Below are positions 10,711-18,982 of a stretch of 64,000 nucleotides of DNA, piece after piece. The stretch is from Gordonia phthalatica (GTDB lineage: Bacteria > Actinomycetota > Actinomycetes > Mycobacteriales > Mycobacteriaceae): positions 2,976,001 to 3,040,000 of the forward strand of contig NZ_CP011853.1 in the NCBI RefSeq assembly GCF_001305675.1. Direction: 5' to 3'. The notes below the pieces were generated by a model. That model was not told the DNA's origin. It saw only the letters and a program-made list of their open reading frames with translations, and did not search any database. The translations under genes and the position numbers were made by a program. How positions within the stretch are numbered: position 1 is the first letter of the stretch; every line of letters starts with the position of its first letter.

Positions 10711-11586
10711 TCAGCCCCCACCATCGTCGGCGGAGAGCCCGTCGAGGAATCGGCGGAGGCCCGATTCGAAAAGCACGTCTGCGTCGTACGGGTAGCCGAT
10801 CTCGATGATCCGATGCAGATGAGGGAAGCGGTCGCCGGGCGCGACGCGCTTGAGGTCGCCGATCCGGGTGTCCACCCACTCGTCGTTGGTGAGACCGGTC
10901 TCGGCGAGGTCTGCCAGCTCGGGTTCGAGGGTGAGGCCGACGCCGCGGATGAAGTGCAGCAGGCCGAGGTAGTCGGTGAAGGCCTGGATCGGGTCGCCGA
11001 CCGCTTCGGTCAGGCACGCGAGCATCCGCTCCGACATCGGCATCGCGCTCGCGAGCGCGGCGGGCCGTGTCATCGACAGCGCGCCCGCGAACCACGGATG
11101 GCGAACCATCACCTGCCACAGCGCGCGGGCGACGCCTTCCAGGTCGGCGCGCCACGATCCGGACGCCGATGGGAGGACCATCTCGCGCAGCACGTGATCG
11201 AGCATCGCCGCCTCGAGATCATCCCGACTCGGCACGTACCGATAGACCGCCATCGTCGGGATCCCCAGCGCCGCCGCCAACCGCCGCATGGAGACGCCGG
11301 CCAGCGACTCGGCATCGGCGATGCCGACGGCGACTCCCACCACGCCGTCGGTGGTCAGCACGGCCGGATCGGCGCCGTCCGGCGCACACACCACAGTGCC
11401 CCGGCCGGGCGTCGACTCCACGAGCCCCTCCTGCTGCAGTCTCGCGAGCACCCGGCTCGCCGTCGCCATCGCGACGTTGTGGTCACGCATGATCGCGCGG
11501 GTCGACGGCACCGGATCCCCCGACCGCAGGACGCCGGCGGCGATCCGCTTCCGCAACTCCCCGGCGATCTCATCCACTCTCGACAC
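10711..11586 (-). CDS. Regulator with GntR-type winged helix and TetR-type second half
   Basis: 291 residues. Residues 1-70 form a GntR winged helix (IAGELRKRIAAGVLRSGDPVPSTRAIM...ASRVLARLQQEGLVESTPGRGTVV). Residues about 85-125 look like a TetR helix-turn-helix (LAGVSMRRLAAALGIPTMAVYRYVPSRDDL), followed by a TetR_C-like ligand domain. Two DNA-binding modules in one chain is a known but uncommon architecture. GTG start at 11586 is set by GGAGGG 6 bases upstream. It is divergent from the flavin monooxygenase with two palindromes between them, so it probably represses both itself and that gene. Confidence 0.82.
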   Translation of the reverse strand: MSRVDEIAGELRKRIAAGVLRSGDPVPSTRAIMRDHNVAMATASRVLARLQQEGLVESTPGRGTVVCAPDGADPAVLTTDGVVGVAVGIADAESLAGVSMRRLAAALGIPTMAVYRYVPSRDDLEAAMLDHVLREMVLPSASGSWRADLEGVARALWQVMVRHPWFAGALSMTRPAALASAMPMSERMLACLTEAVGDPIQAFTDYLGLLHFIRGVGLTLEPELADLAETGLTNDEWVDTRIGDLKRVAPGDRFPHLHRIIEIGYPYDADVLFESGLRRFLDGLSADDGGG

Positions 11587-11604
11587 GAGAAACCCTCCCA
11601 CTGG

Positions 11605-11618
11605 GTGCACTAGTGCAC
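11605..11618. promoter_or_regulatory. 14-bp perfect palindrome, candidate operator
   Basis: GTGCACTAGTGCAC lies 18 bases upstream of the regulator start and 62 bases upstream of the monooxygenase start. Position and perfect symmetry suggest a binding site for the adjacent regulator. Confidence 0.55.
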
Positions 11619-11630
11619 TTTCTTCATATT

Positions 11631-11645
11631 CACTGTTCAACAGTG
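11631..11645. promoter_or_regulatory. 15-bp inverted repeat, candidate TetR-type operator
   Basis: CACTGTT-C-AACAGTG, perfect 7-bp arms around one base, inside the AT-richer centre of the divergent intergenic region (TTCATATTCACTG...). It lies 12 bases from the first palindrome but has a different sequence, so each may be read by a different one of the regulator's two DNA-binding modules. Confidence 0.55.
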
Positions 11646-11680
11646 TATCCATGACGCCTTGTACGCCGTACGGTCGCACT

Positions 11681-12895
11681 ATGAAAACGTTGAAGATCCT
11701 CATCAGCGGCGCCTCGATCGCCGGGCCCGCCACCGCCATCCTCCTCACCCGCCAGGGCCACGACGTGACAGTCGTCGAGCGCGCTCCGTCATTGCGGCCG
11801 GGCGGCCAGACCGTCGACCTGCGCGGCGCCGGCCGCACCGTCGTGGAGCGCCTGGGTCTCGCCGACGAGACCGACGCCCGACTGCTGCACCAGCGCGGCA
11901 TCGCGACGGTCGGCGCAGGCGGCAGGCGCTACAGCTCGCTGCCCGTCGAAGCCTTCGACGGCAACGGCATCGTGTCGACGCATGAGATCCTGCGCGGCGA
12001 CCTCGCCGAGATCCTCGTCGACGCGACCCCGTCGACCGTCAAATATCTCTGGGGCGACACGATCACCGCCCTCGACGAGGACTCTCGGGGTGTCACAGTC
12101 ACCTTCGCCACCGCGGCACCGCGCCGGTTCGACCTCGTGATCGGCGCGGACGGTCTCAGCTCCGCCGTGCGACGCACCGCGTTCGGCGCCGACAGCGAAT
12201 TCCTCGAACCGATCGGACTCCGCTTCGCCTGGTTCACCGCCGCCATCGACGACGACCTGGACGGCTGGTACCTGCTCCACCACGCCACCGGCGGCCGGGT
12301 CGTCTCCGCGCGCCCGTCCCGCACCGACGGCACGGTCAAGGCGTCACTCGCGGTCCGCGGCTCCGATCCCGTGCCGCGGACCGACCGCGCGAGCCAGTGG
12401 TCGCTGATGGAGGAGGCCTTCGCCGACGTCGGCTGGGTGGCACCGCAACTGCTCGATCAGATGCGCGACGCCGACGACTGGGCGTACGCCGATCTCGCCC
12501 GGGTTCGCATGGACCGATTCACGACCGGTCGCGTCGCACTCGTCGGCGACGCCGGCTACTGCCCCACTCCGCTCACCGGCCTGGGCACCACCCTTGCCCT
12601 CGTCGGCGCCTACGTCCTGGCCGGCGAACTCGGCCGCTCCGACGGCGGCGACGTCGCGTCCGCGCTGGCGTCGTATGAGCGGATCATGCGGCCGTTCGCC
12701 GCAGGGGCGCAACAGCTGCCGCCGGGAGGTGTCGGCGGCTACGCGCCCAACGGCCGCGCGATGATCGCCGCGAGCCGCTTCACCTACTGGGCGATGGACC
12801 GGTGGCCGCTCCGAAACCTCCTGGCGCCGGAGTTCGTGAAGGCCGACGGCATCGACCTGCCGGACTATCGACGAGATGCCCGCACGATCAGCTGA
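11681..12895 (+). CDS. FAD-dependent aromatic monooxygenase (TetX/Rox-like)
   Basis: 404 residues, group A flavin monooxygenase of the PHBH fold. FAD dinucleotide motif near the start (ISGASIAGPATAIL with ERAPSLRPGGQ), a DG-type NADPH/FAD motif (DLVIGADGLSSAVRR) and the GD motif (GRVALVGDAGYCPTPLTGLG). Relatives hydroxylate phenolic compounds and some inactivate tetracyclines or rifamycins; the substrate here is not decidable. ATG at 11681; an in-frame ATG at 11651 exists. Its stop overlaps the degV stop by 8 bases on the other strand. Likely controlled by the divergent regulator. Confidence 0.85.
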   Translation: MKTLKILISGASIAGPATAILLTRQGHDVTVVERAPSLRPGGQTVDLRGAGRTVVERLGLADETDARLLHQRGIATVGAGGRRYSSLPVEAFDGNGIVSTHEILRGDLAEILVDATPSTVKYLWGDTITALDEDSRGVTVTFATAAPRRFDLVIGADGLSSAVRRTAFGADSEFLEPIGLRFAWFTAAIDDDLDGWYLLHHATGGRVVSARPSRTDGTVKASLAVRGSDPVPRTDRASQWSLMEEAFADVGWVAPQLLDQMRDADDWAYADLARVRMDRFTTGRVALVGDAGYCPTPLTGLGTTLALVGAYVLAGELGRSDGGDVASALASYERIMRPFAAGAQQLPPGGVGGYAPNGRAMIAASRFTYWAMDRWPLRNLLAPEFVKADGIDLPDYRRDARTIS

Positions 12896-13736
12896 GCGGA
12901 TCGAGCCCGTGACCGAGGGTGATGCCGACGGCACCGGGGCCGACGTGGGTGCCGAGGACGGCGCCGAGATCGACGACAATCGTCGAGGTGACCTTCTCGA
13001 TCCGCTCGACGGCCTGCTCGAGGACCGACTCGGCGAGTTCCGGGTTCCGGCAGTGCTGGATGCCGACCGTCACCGGCTCGTCCTCGGCGAGTTCGACGGC
13101 GGCGTCGAGCATCTTGGCGATGGCCTTGGTGGAGGTCCGGTGTCGCTCGCGGAGCGTGAGGATGCCGTCGGCCATGTGCAGGATCGGCTTGATGGCCAAC
13201 GCGGAGCCGAGCATGTGGCTCGCCGCGCTGATCCGACCGCTGGACCGGAGATTGTCGAGCGCCTGCACGCAGATCATCGACTCGGCGGTGGCTGCGGCGC
13301 GGACGGCGGCCTCGTAGGCGCCATCGCGATCGGCCCCCTTCTCGGCGGCCTGCACGGCGGCCATCGTCGTGAGCCCGACCGAGAGTCCGACCGAGCGCGA
13401 GTCGACGACGCGAACCTGTCCGTCCATGTTCTCGGCGGCCAGTCGCGCCGCGCTCCACGTGCCGGACAGCCGACGGGACATGTGCACGGCGACCACGCCG
13501 TCACCGTCGGACAGCTCCCACGCCTGCGCGTACGTCTTCTGCAGATCGCGCAGATTGGCCCCCGACGTGGTGACCTTCGGGGTGGTGATGATGTCGTCAG
13601 GCATGTCGTCGACGCCCTCGGCGTAACTGGTGCCGTCTTCGGTGGTCAGATACAGCGGGACCTGCAGGATTCCGTGCTCGTCAAGCAGTGACGCGGGCAA
13701 CCGCGACGACGAATCGGTGACGATGACGACAGACAC
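12888..13736 (-). CDS. DegV-family fatty acid-binding protein (FakB-like)
   Basis: 282 residues. Typical DegV N-terminus (VVIVTDSSSRLPASLLDEHGILQVPLYL) and the lipid-pocket motif TSGANLRDL (usually TSQPS), with GLTTMA and GSALAIKPIL in the second domain. DegV proteins bind a fatty acid and present it to a FakA-type kinase; a DAK-domain protein that could be that partner lies at 31616-33268. GTG start without a ribosome binding site but with a -10-like TACCGT 6 bases upstream, so the mRNA may be leaderless. Confidence 0.92.
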   Translation of the reverse strand: MSVVIVTDSSSRLPASLLDEHGILQVPLYLTTEDGTSYAEGVDDMPDDIITTPKVTTSGANLRDLQKTYAQAWELSDGDGVVAVHMSRRLSGTWSAARLAAENMDGQVRVVDSRSVGLSVGLTTMAAVQAAEKGADRDGAYEAAVRAAATAESMICVQALDNLRSSGRISAASHMLGSALAIKPILHMADGILTLRERHRTSTKAIAKMLDAAVELAEDEPVTVGIQHCRNPELAESVLEQAVERIEKVTSTIVVDLGAVLGTHVGPGAVGITLGHGLDPLS

Positions 13737-13742
13737 CCCTAC

Positions 13743-13748
13743 ACGGTA
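13743..13748 (-). promoter_or_regulatory. Possible -10 element of a leaderless degV transcript
   Basis: TACCGT on the minus strand, ending 6 bases before the GTG start codon of degV. The spacing would put the transcription start on the start codon. Confidence 0.35.
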
Positions 13749-13920
13749 GCGGGTGCGGCGGCGGAGGCCGACGGCGGTCGCAGCGATCGGCCGCAGACGA
13801 AAGATTCCTTCAGGCAAGGGTTGGCAATATCGAATATCGCTGCCGACACATCGGTCATAGCTTTGTGACACCGACCACTCATCAGTGTCTGTGGCCGATC
13901 GCCATTTCTAGGAGCCTCCC

Positions 13921-15375
13921 ATGATCGACATCTCCACGCTCTCCACCGGTCTCTTCATCGGCGGTGAGTGGCGCCAACCGAGTGAACGGTTCACCACCCT
14001 CAACCCCTCGACGGGAACACCGTTGGCCGATCTCGCGGCCGCGTCCGCCGCGGAGGTCGACTCCGCCGTCGACGCCGCGACCGCGGCCTTCCGCGGCGAG
14101 TGGGGTGCGCTGGCACCGTCGCGCAAGGGCGCGCTCCTCAACAGGCTGGCCGACCTCGTCGAGCGCGACCTGGAGCAGCTTGCACACCTGGAGTCGCTGG
14201 ACATGGGCCGCCCCGTCGGCATGAGCGTGGCGCTGATGGTCCCGAACCTCATCGCGTCACTCCGCTACTACGCGGGCTGGGCCGACAAGATCAACGGTGA
14301 GGTCCTCAGCAACGACGGGTACATGGGCGGACCGGTCCAGACGCACGCGTACACGCGCCGCGACCCGATCGGCGTCGTCGCCGCGATCGTCCCGTGGAAC
14401 GCGCCGCTGATGATTCTCGGCTGGAAGCTCGCACCGGCCCTGGCGTGCGGCAACACCGTCATCATCAAGCCCGCCGAGGACGCCTCGCTGGCGATCCTGA
14501 AGCTCGCCGAATTGGTTGACGAGGCCGGGTTCCCCGCGGGCACCGTGAACGTCCTTCCCGGCCTCGGCAGGGTCGCGGGTGAGGCGCTGTCGCTGCACCC
14601 CGGCATCGCCAAGATCTCGTTCACCGGGTCCACCGCCACCGGCCGCACCATCCTGCGGAATTCGGCGAGCAACTTCAAGCGCACCGCTCTCGAACTCGGC
14701 GGCAAGGCTCCGCAGATCGTGTTCGACGACGCCGACCTCGACGCCGCGATCCAGGGCTGCGCGATGGGACTGTTCTTCAATCAGGGCGAGGTGTGCGCCG
14801 CGGGCACCCGCATCCTCGCGCACCGCAGCGTGTATGACGCCGTCCTCGACGGGCTGCAGGGCGCGGCCAGGGCCCAGGTGATCGGCGATCCATTCGACGC
14901 GGACACCACCATGGGTCCCCTGGTGAACGAGCGTCAGCGCGACCGGGTCGTCGGCTACTTCGAGCAGGGACGCGCCGAGGGCGCCGCGATCGTCGCCGGC
15001 GGGTCGGCCCCCGACCGGCCGGGCTTCTTCGTGGAGCCGACCGTCTTCGCCGGCACCAACGACATGTCCGTCGCGCGGGAGGAGATCTTCGGCCCGGTCG
15101 GGATCGTCGTGCCCTTCGACAACGACGACGAGGCCGTCGCCCTCGCCAACGACAACCAGTACGGACTCTCGGCAACGGTGTGGACGAAGGACGTCTCCCG
15201 CGCGCACACCGTGTCGGCGCAGATCGACGCCGGCGCCATCGGGGTCAACGGCTGGTCGCCGCTGGCACCCCAGCTGCCGTGGGGTGGCGTGAAGGCGAGC
15301 GGCATCGGTCGCGAACTCGGCTACGAGGGGATCCTCGCGTACACCGAGACCAAGACCGTCACCGTCGTCCTGTAG
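13921..15375 (+). CDS. Aldehyde dehydrogenase (NAD(P)+), aminoaldehyde-type by context
   Basis: 484 residues, full-length ALDH fold. Catalytic Cys in GEVCAAGTR (about residue 290), general-base Glu in LELGGKAP, and NAD-binding KPAEDASLA with FTGSTATGR. It stands at the head of a cluster with an APC permease and a flavin amine oxidase, so its likely substrate is the aldehyde released by the oxidase (for example 4-aminobutanal). RBS AGGAG is 7 bases upstream of ATG. The permease starts 16 bases after its stop. Confidence 0.92.
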   Translation: MIDISTLSTGLFIGGEWRQPSERFTTLNPSTGTPLADLAAASAAEVDSAVDAATAAFRGEWGALAPSRKGALLNRLADLVERDLEQLAHLESLDMGRPVGMSVALMVPNLIASLRYYAGWADKINGEVLSNDGYMGGPVQTHAYTRRDPIGVVAAIVPWNAPLMILGWKLAPALACGNTVIIKPAEDASLAILKLAELVDEAGFPAGTVNVLPGLGRVAGEALSLHPGIAKISFTGSTATGRTILRNSASNFKRTALELGGKAPQIVFDDADLDAAIQGCAMGLFFNQGEVCAAGTRILAHRSVYDAVLDGLQGAARAQVIGDPFDADTTMGPLVNERQRDRVVGYFEQGRAEGAAIVAGGSAPDRPGFFVEPTVFAGTNDMSVAREEIFGPVGIVVPFDNDDEAVALANDNQYGLSATVWTKDVSRAHTVSAQIDAGAIGVNGWSPLAPQLPWGGVKASGIGRELGYEGILAYTETKTVTVVL

Positions 15376-15391
15376 TCGGCAGAAGATCTCC

Positions 15392-16822
15392 ATGACTGCA
15401 CAGAAGACTCCCTCCATCGTGTCCGACTCCGATTCATCGTCCGGTTCGTCGACGGCTCTCCGCGGCTCGATCGGCGTCGCGGGCATCGTCTTCCTCGTCA
15501 TCGCGGCCGCCGCGCCGCTGACGTCGATCGCCGGGTCCCTGCCGGTGATGATCGCGATCGGCAACGGTTCGGGCGCTCCCCTCGCCTACATCGTCGCGGC
15601 CGTGGTGCTGCTCGTGTTCAGCGTCGGCTACGCGGCGATGAGCACCGCCGTCACCGACACCGGCGCCTTCTACGCGTACGTCACCCGCGGGCTCGGGCGC
15701 CCGACGGGCATGGGCGCCGCGAGCCTCGCCCTGCTGGCGTACACCACGATCCAGGCCGCGATCTACGGCCTCGCGGCGTCCACCATGCAGAGCGTCGTCG
15801 TCCGTTTCGGCGGCCCGGACCTGCCGTGGTGGGTGTGGGCGTTCGTCCTGATGGCGATCGTCGCGTTCCTCGGTTATCGCAGCATCGATCTCGGTGCCAA
15901 GGTGCTGGGCGTGGTGCTGGTCGCTGAGATCGCGCTCATCGTCGCGCTGACCGTCGGTGTGCTCTCGAAGGGCGGTGCGCACGGCATCGACTTCACGTCG
16001 TTCAGCCCGAGCTCGTTCATGTCCGCGTCCCCGGGCATCGCGCTGATGTTCGCGATCGGATCGTTCGTCGGATTCGAGGCGACGGCCATCTACGGCGAGG
16101 AGGCCAAAGATCCGAAGCGGACGATCCCGAAGGCCACCTACATCGCAGTCATCACGATCGGTGTGCTGTACGCGCTCGGCAGCTGGGCCGTCGTCCTCGC
16201 CTACGGCAGCGACGAGGTGCAGGCGGCGGCGCAGAACGACACCGCCGATCTGACGTTCAACGCCACCGCGAAGTACCTCGGCGGCTTCGCCTCCGACGTG
16301 ATGATGGTGATGCTGGTGACGAGCCTGTTCGCCGCTCTGCTCGCCTTCCACAACGCCATCGCGCGCTACACCTTCGCGCTGGCCCGCGACGGTCGTGCGC
16401 CGCAACGGCTGAAGTCCGTGCACCCGAAGCACGGGTCGCCGCACGCCGGTTCGGTGGTGCAGACCATCTCCGCGATCATCCTGGTCGGTGTCTTCGCCGT
16501 CGTCGGCGCCGACCCGGTCCTGCAACTGTTCACCTGGATGGCAGGCGTGGCGATCGTCGCGGTCCTGCTCCTCATGGTCCTCACCAGCATCGCGATCATC
16601 GTGTACTTCGCGCGGCACTCGTCCGACGACCGCCTGTGGCACACCAAGATCGCACCGGTGCTCGGGGCCCTCGGACTGTGCGGCATCACCGCGCTGGTCG
16701 TCGCCAACTTCACCACTCTCATCGATGGATCGCAGGCCATGGCGAATCTCTTCATCGCCGCGATCGTCGTCACCCTCGTCGTCGGCGTGGCCGCAGGACT
16801 GGCCCTCGAACGCCGTCCCTGA
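15392..16822 (+). CDS. APC-family amino acid/polyamine permease
   Basis: 476 residues with about 12 hydrophobic helices. The first helix carries the APC signature (SIGVAGIVFLVIAAAAPLTSIAGSLPVMIAIGNG region) and a conserved GFEATAIYGEEAKDP segment follows in the middle. Expected to import the amine or amino acid degraded by the flanking oxidase and dehydrogenase. It is the middle gene of the three-gene catabolic set. Confidence 0.9.
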   Translation: MTAQKTPSIVSDSDSSSGSSTALRGSIGVAGIVFLVIAAAAPLTSIAGSLPVMIAIGNGSGAPLAYIVAAVVLLVFSVGYAAMSTAVTDTGAFYAYVTRGLGRPTGMGAASLALLAYTTIQAAIYGLAASTMQSVVVRFGGPDLPWWVWAFVLMAIVAFLGYRSIDLGAKVLGVVLVAEIALIVALTVGVLSKGGAHGIDFTSFSPSSFMSASPGIALMFAIGSFVGFEATAIYGEEAKDPKRTIPKATYIAVITIGVLYALGSWAVVLAYGSDEVQAAAQNDTADLTFNATAKYLGGFASDVMMVMLVTSLFAALLAFHNAIARYTFALARDGRAPQRLKSVHPKHGSPHAGSVVQTISAIILVGVFAVVGADPVLQLFTWMAGVAIVAVLLLMVLTSIAIIVYFARHSSDDRLWHTKIAPVLGALGLCGITALVVANFTTLIDGSQAMANLFIAAIVVTLVVGVAAGLALERRP

Positions 16823-16856
16823 CGGCGACGTCGCGACCCGCCCGCACCCACGCCAC

Positions 16857-16898
16857 AGCACCTCTGCACTAGCACCACTGCACTCGCACCACTGCACT
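16857..16898 (+). repeat. Three tandem 14-bp repeats before the amine oxidase gene
   Basis: AGCACCTCTGCACT, AGCACCACTGCACT and CGCACCACTGCACT follow one another exactly, and the last ends just before the ribosome binding site AAGGAA. Each unit differs by one base. They could be a regulator array or a slippage-prone spacer. Confidence 0.85.
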
Positions 16899-16908
16899 AA
16901 GGAACACC

Positions 16909-18261
16909 ATGTCCGACAACACCTCCCACCCCAGCGTCATCGTCGTCGGCGCAGGCTTCTCCGGACTCGTCGCCGCCCGCGAACTCGAGTCTGCGGGCGT
17001 CGACGTCCGCGTCTACGAGGCACGCGACCGGATCGGCGGCCGCGCCTGGACCGACCGCCGCCTCGGCGGGCACGACCTCGAGATGGGCGCCACGTGGGTC
17101 CACTGGATGCAGCCCTTCGTGTGGACGGAGATCACCCGGTACGGCCAGGAGATCTACCCGAGTCCCGACATCGACCAGGCCTACTGGTGGAGCGAGGGCG
17201 TCGTCCACCAGGGCACGGAGCACGACCTCGACGAGGCGCTCAGCGAACTCCAGGAACGGATCTTCGACGGTTCCCGGGACTTCTTCCCGTACCCGCACGA
17301 TCCGCTGGCCATCCTCGATGATCCGAACACGGATCCCGAACTCATCGACCGGTTCCGTCGCGCAGACGAGGGCAGCGTCCTCGACTGCCTGCGCACCGGC
17401 GAGTTCACCCAGGAGCAGATCGACCTCGCCGACTCGTACTGGTCGGCCGGCTATCAGGGGTCCACCGCGACGGCGTCGCCCCTGATGGCCAAGCATTGGG
17501 CGTCGCTGAGCGATCACCGGAGTTCGCTGATGGACGAGCAGACTCTGCGATTCAAGCTGACCAAGGGAATGCGCGGACTGTACGAGTCGATCGCCGCGGA
17601 CGTCCGCGGCCCGATCGCGCTCAGCACTCCGGTCGCCCGCATCGAGCACACCGCGGACGGCGTCGAGGTGACCCTGCACGACGGCTCGGTCCAACGGGCC
17701 GACGCGGTGATCGTGACCGCACCGATCGGGTCGCTGAGCAACATCGAGTTCGAGCCGCCGCTGGCCGGGGACCAGCAGGAGGTGATCGCCGACGGCACCA
17801 ACTCGGTCGGGTTCAAGATCTGGATCAAGGTCGCCGGTCACCAGTCGGTCATCGCCGGCGCTCCGGGGCAGCACGCGATCTCCTTGCTGCGCAGCGAGAA
17901 GTTCCTCGACGAGGAGGATGCGACGATCCTGGTCGGCTTCGGCTCGGATCATTCGCGGATCGTCCTGGACGACGTCGCCTCGGCGCAGGCCGCGGTCGAC
18001 GTGTGGCAGGCGGGTCTGACGGTCCTCGAGTGCGGCGGCCACGACTGGGTGGCCGACCCGTGGTCGGGTCAGACGTGGGCCACGCTGCGCTCGGGGCAGT
18101 TCTTCGGCGGCTGGAGCCGGTTCCACACCGCCGACACCCGACTGCGGTTCGCGGGTGCCGACTTCGCGAAGGGCTGGAACGGTGTCGTGGTCGACGGCGC
18201 CATCGAGTCCGGCATCGTCACGGCCCGGAAGCTGATCGGCGAGTTCGCCGGATCGCGGTGA
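16909..18261 (+). CDS. Flavin-containing amine oxidase (putrescine oxidase-like)
   Basis: 450 residues. N-terminal FAD-binding VVGAGFSGLVAARELESAG followed by YEARDRIGGRAW (the GG motif) and GATWVHW near the substrate site; the C-terminal FAD segment is FAGADFAKGWNGVVVDGAIESG. The family oxidises primary amines to aldehydes with release of ammonia and hydrogen peroxide. Together with the upstream permease and aldehyde dehydrogenase it makes a complete uptake-oxidation route for putrescine or a related amine. Its stop lies 4 bases from the stop of octT on the other strand. Confidence 0.88.
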   Translation: MSDNTSHPSVIVVGAGFSGLVAARELESAGVDVRVYEARDRIGGRAWTDRRLGGHDLEMGATWVHWMQPFVWTEITRYGQEIYPSPDIDQAYWWSEGVVHQGTEHDLDEALSELQERIFDGSRDFFPYPHDPLAILDDPNTDPELIDRFRRADEGSVLDCLRTGEFTQEQIDLADSYWSAGYQGSTATASPLMAKHWASLSDHRSSLMDEQTLRFKLTKGMRGLYESIAADVRGPIALSTPVARIEHTADGVEVTLHDGSVQRADAVIVTAPIGSLSNIEFEPPLAGDQQEVIADGTNSVGFKIWIKVAGHQSVIAGAPGQHAISLLRSEKFLDEEDATILVGFGSDHSRIVLDDVASAQAAVDVWQAGLTVLECGGHDWVADPWSGQTWATLRSGQFFGGWSRFHTADTRLRFAGADFAKGWNGVVVDGAIESGIVTARKLIGEFAGSR

Positions 18262-18265
18262 CTCC

Positions 18266-18976
18266 TCAGCCGTCAAGCGCCTCCCGCAGCACCGGCACGC
18301 TGATGTCCGCGATCCGGCGGTGCGCCTCCAGGCCCCAGTGGATGCCGTCGGGGTTCATGGCGACGTCGGGGTCGGCGAAGGCGTCCTCGGTGACCGGGTA
18401 CCAGTCGATGGTCGGGAGGCCCTGCTCGGCGGCCCACTCCGCGATGGCGACGGTCGTCGAGATGCGGCCCGGGTGCACGTTGCCGTAGTACGGGCTGTCG
18501 TGCGTGGAGGGCAGGCAGACGACGATCGGCAGGTCGGGCCGCAGGTGTGCGAGCGCGGCGCGGATCTTCTCGAAGTAGCGGGCCGTCTCCGCAGCGGGCA
18601 GCGCCTTCGGCCAGCCGAGCGGCGACAGGCGCGGCTGCAGCCAGCCGTACGCGCCGCGGACCGCTTCGCGCAGCTTGGCGGGCCGCACGTAGCGGATCTG
18701 TTCGCGGAAGGCGGTCGGCAGCGGCGACGGCAGCGAGTCCATGCCGCCGAACGCGAGGACCAGGACCTCGGCGTGCGGGACGGCCGCCCAGATCCGCGGA
18801 TCCTGGGTGATGGCCCACCAGATGTCGCGGCTGGTCCAGCCGATTCGGGCGAAGAGTTCGACGTCGCGGCCCAGTTCGGCACCGACGAGGTTGGGCCAGA
18901 TCCGCGCGTCGTCGGCGGCCAGACCGCCGGTCTCGCCGTAGAACGAGAGGGAGTCTCCGAGAATCAGGATCGACAT
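18266..18976 (-). CDS. octT: Diglucosylglycerate octanoyltransferase OctT (SGNH hydrolase fold)
   Basis: 236 residues. SGNH block I is ILGDSLSFYGE, with block V DGIHWGLEAHR near the C-terminus carrying the Asp/His pair. In mycobacteria the orthologue (Rv2418c) octanoylates diglucosylglycerate in methylglucose lipopolysaccharide synthesis. Length, sequence and position immediately after gpgP (6-base gap) agree. It is the last gene of the proA-to-octT cluster. Confidence 0.88.
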   Translation of the reverse strand: MSILILGDSLSFYGETGGLAADDARIWPNLVGAELGRDVELFARIGWTSRDIWWAITQDPRIWAAVPHAEVLVLAFGGMDSLPSPLPTAFREQIRYVRPAKLREAVRGAYGWLQPRLSPLGWPKALPAAETARYFEKIRAALAHLRPDLPIVVCLPSTHDSPYYGNVHPGRISTTVAIAEWAAEQGLPTIDWYPVTEDAFADPDVAMNPDGIHWGLEAHRRIADISVPVLREALDG

Positions 18977-18982
18977 GGCGGT

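Noticed and set aside
13737..13920. Operator in the degV/aldehyde dehydrogenase divergent region
   Set aside because: Short partial inverted repeats (TCGGT...ACCGA) are present but imperfect and not better than chance by eye.
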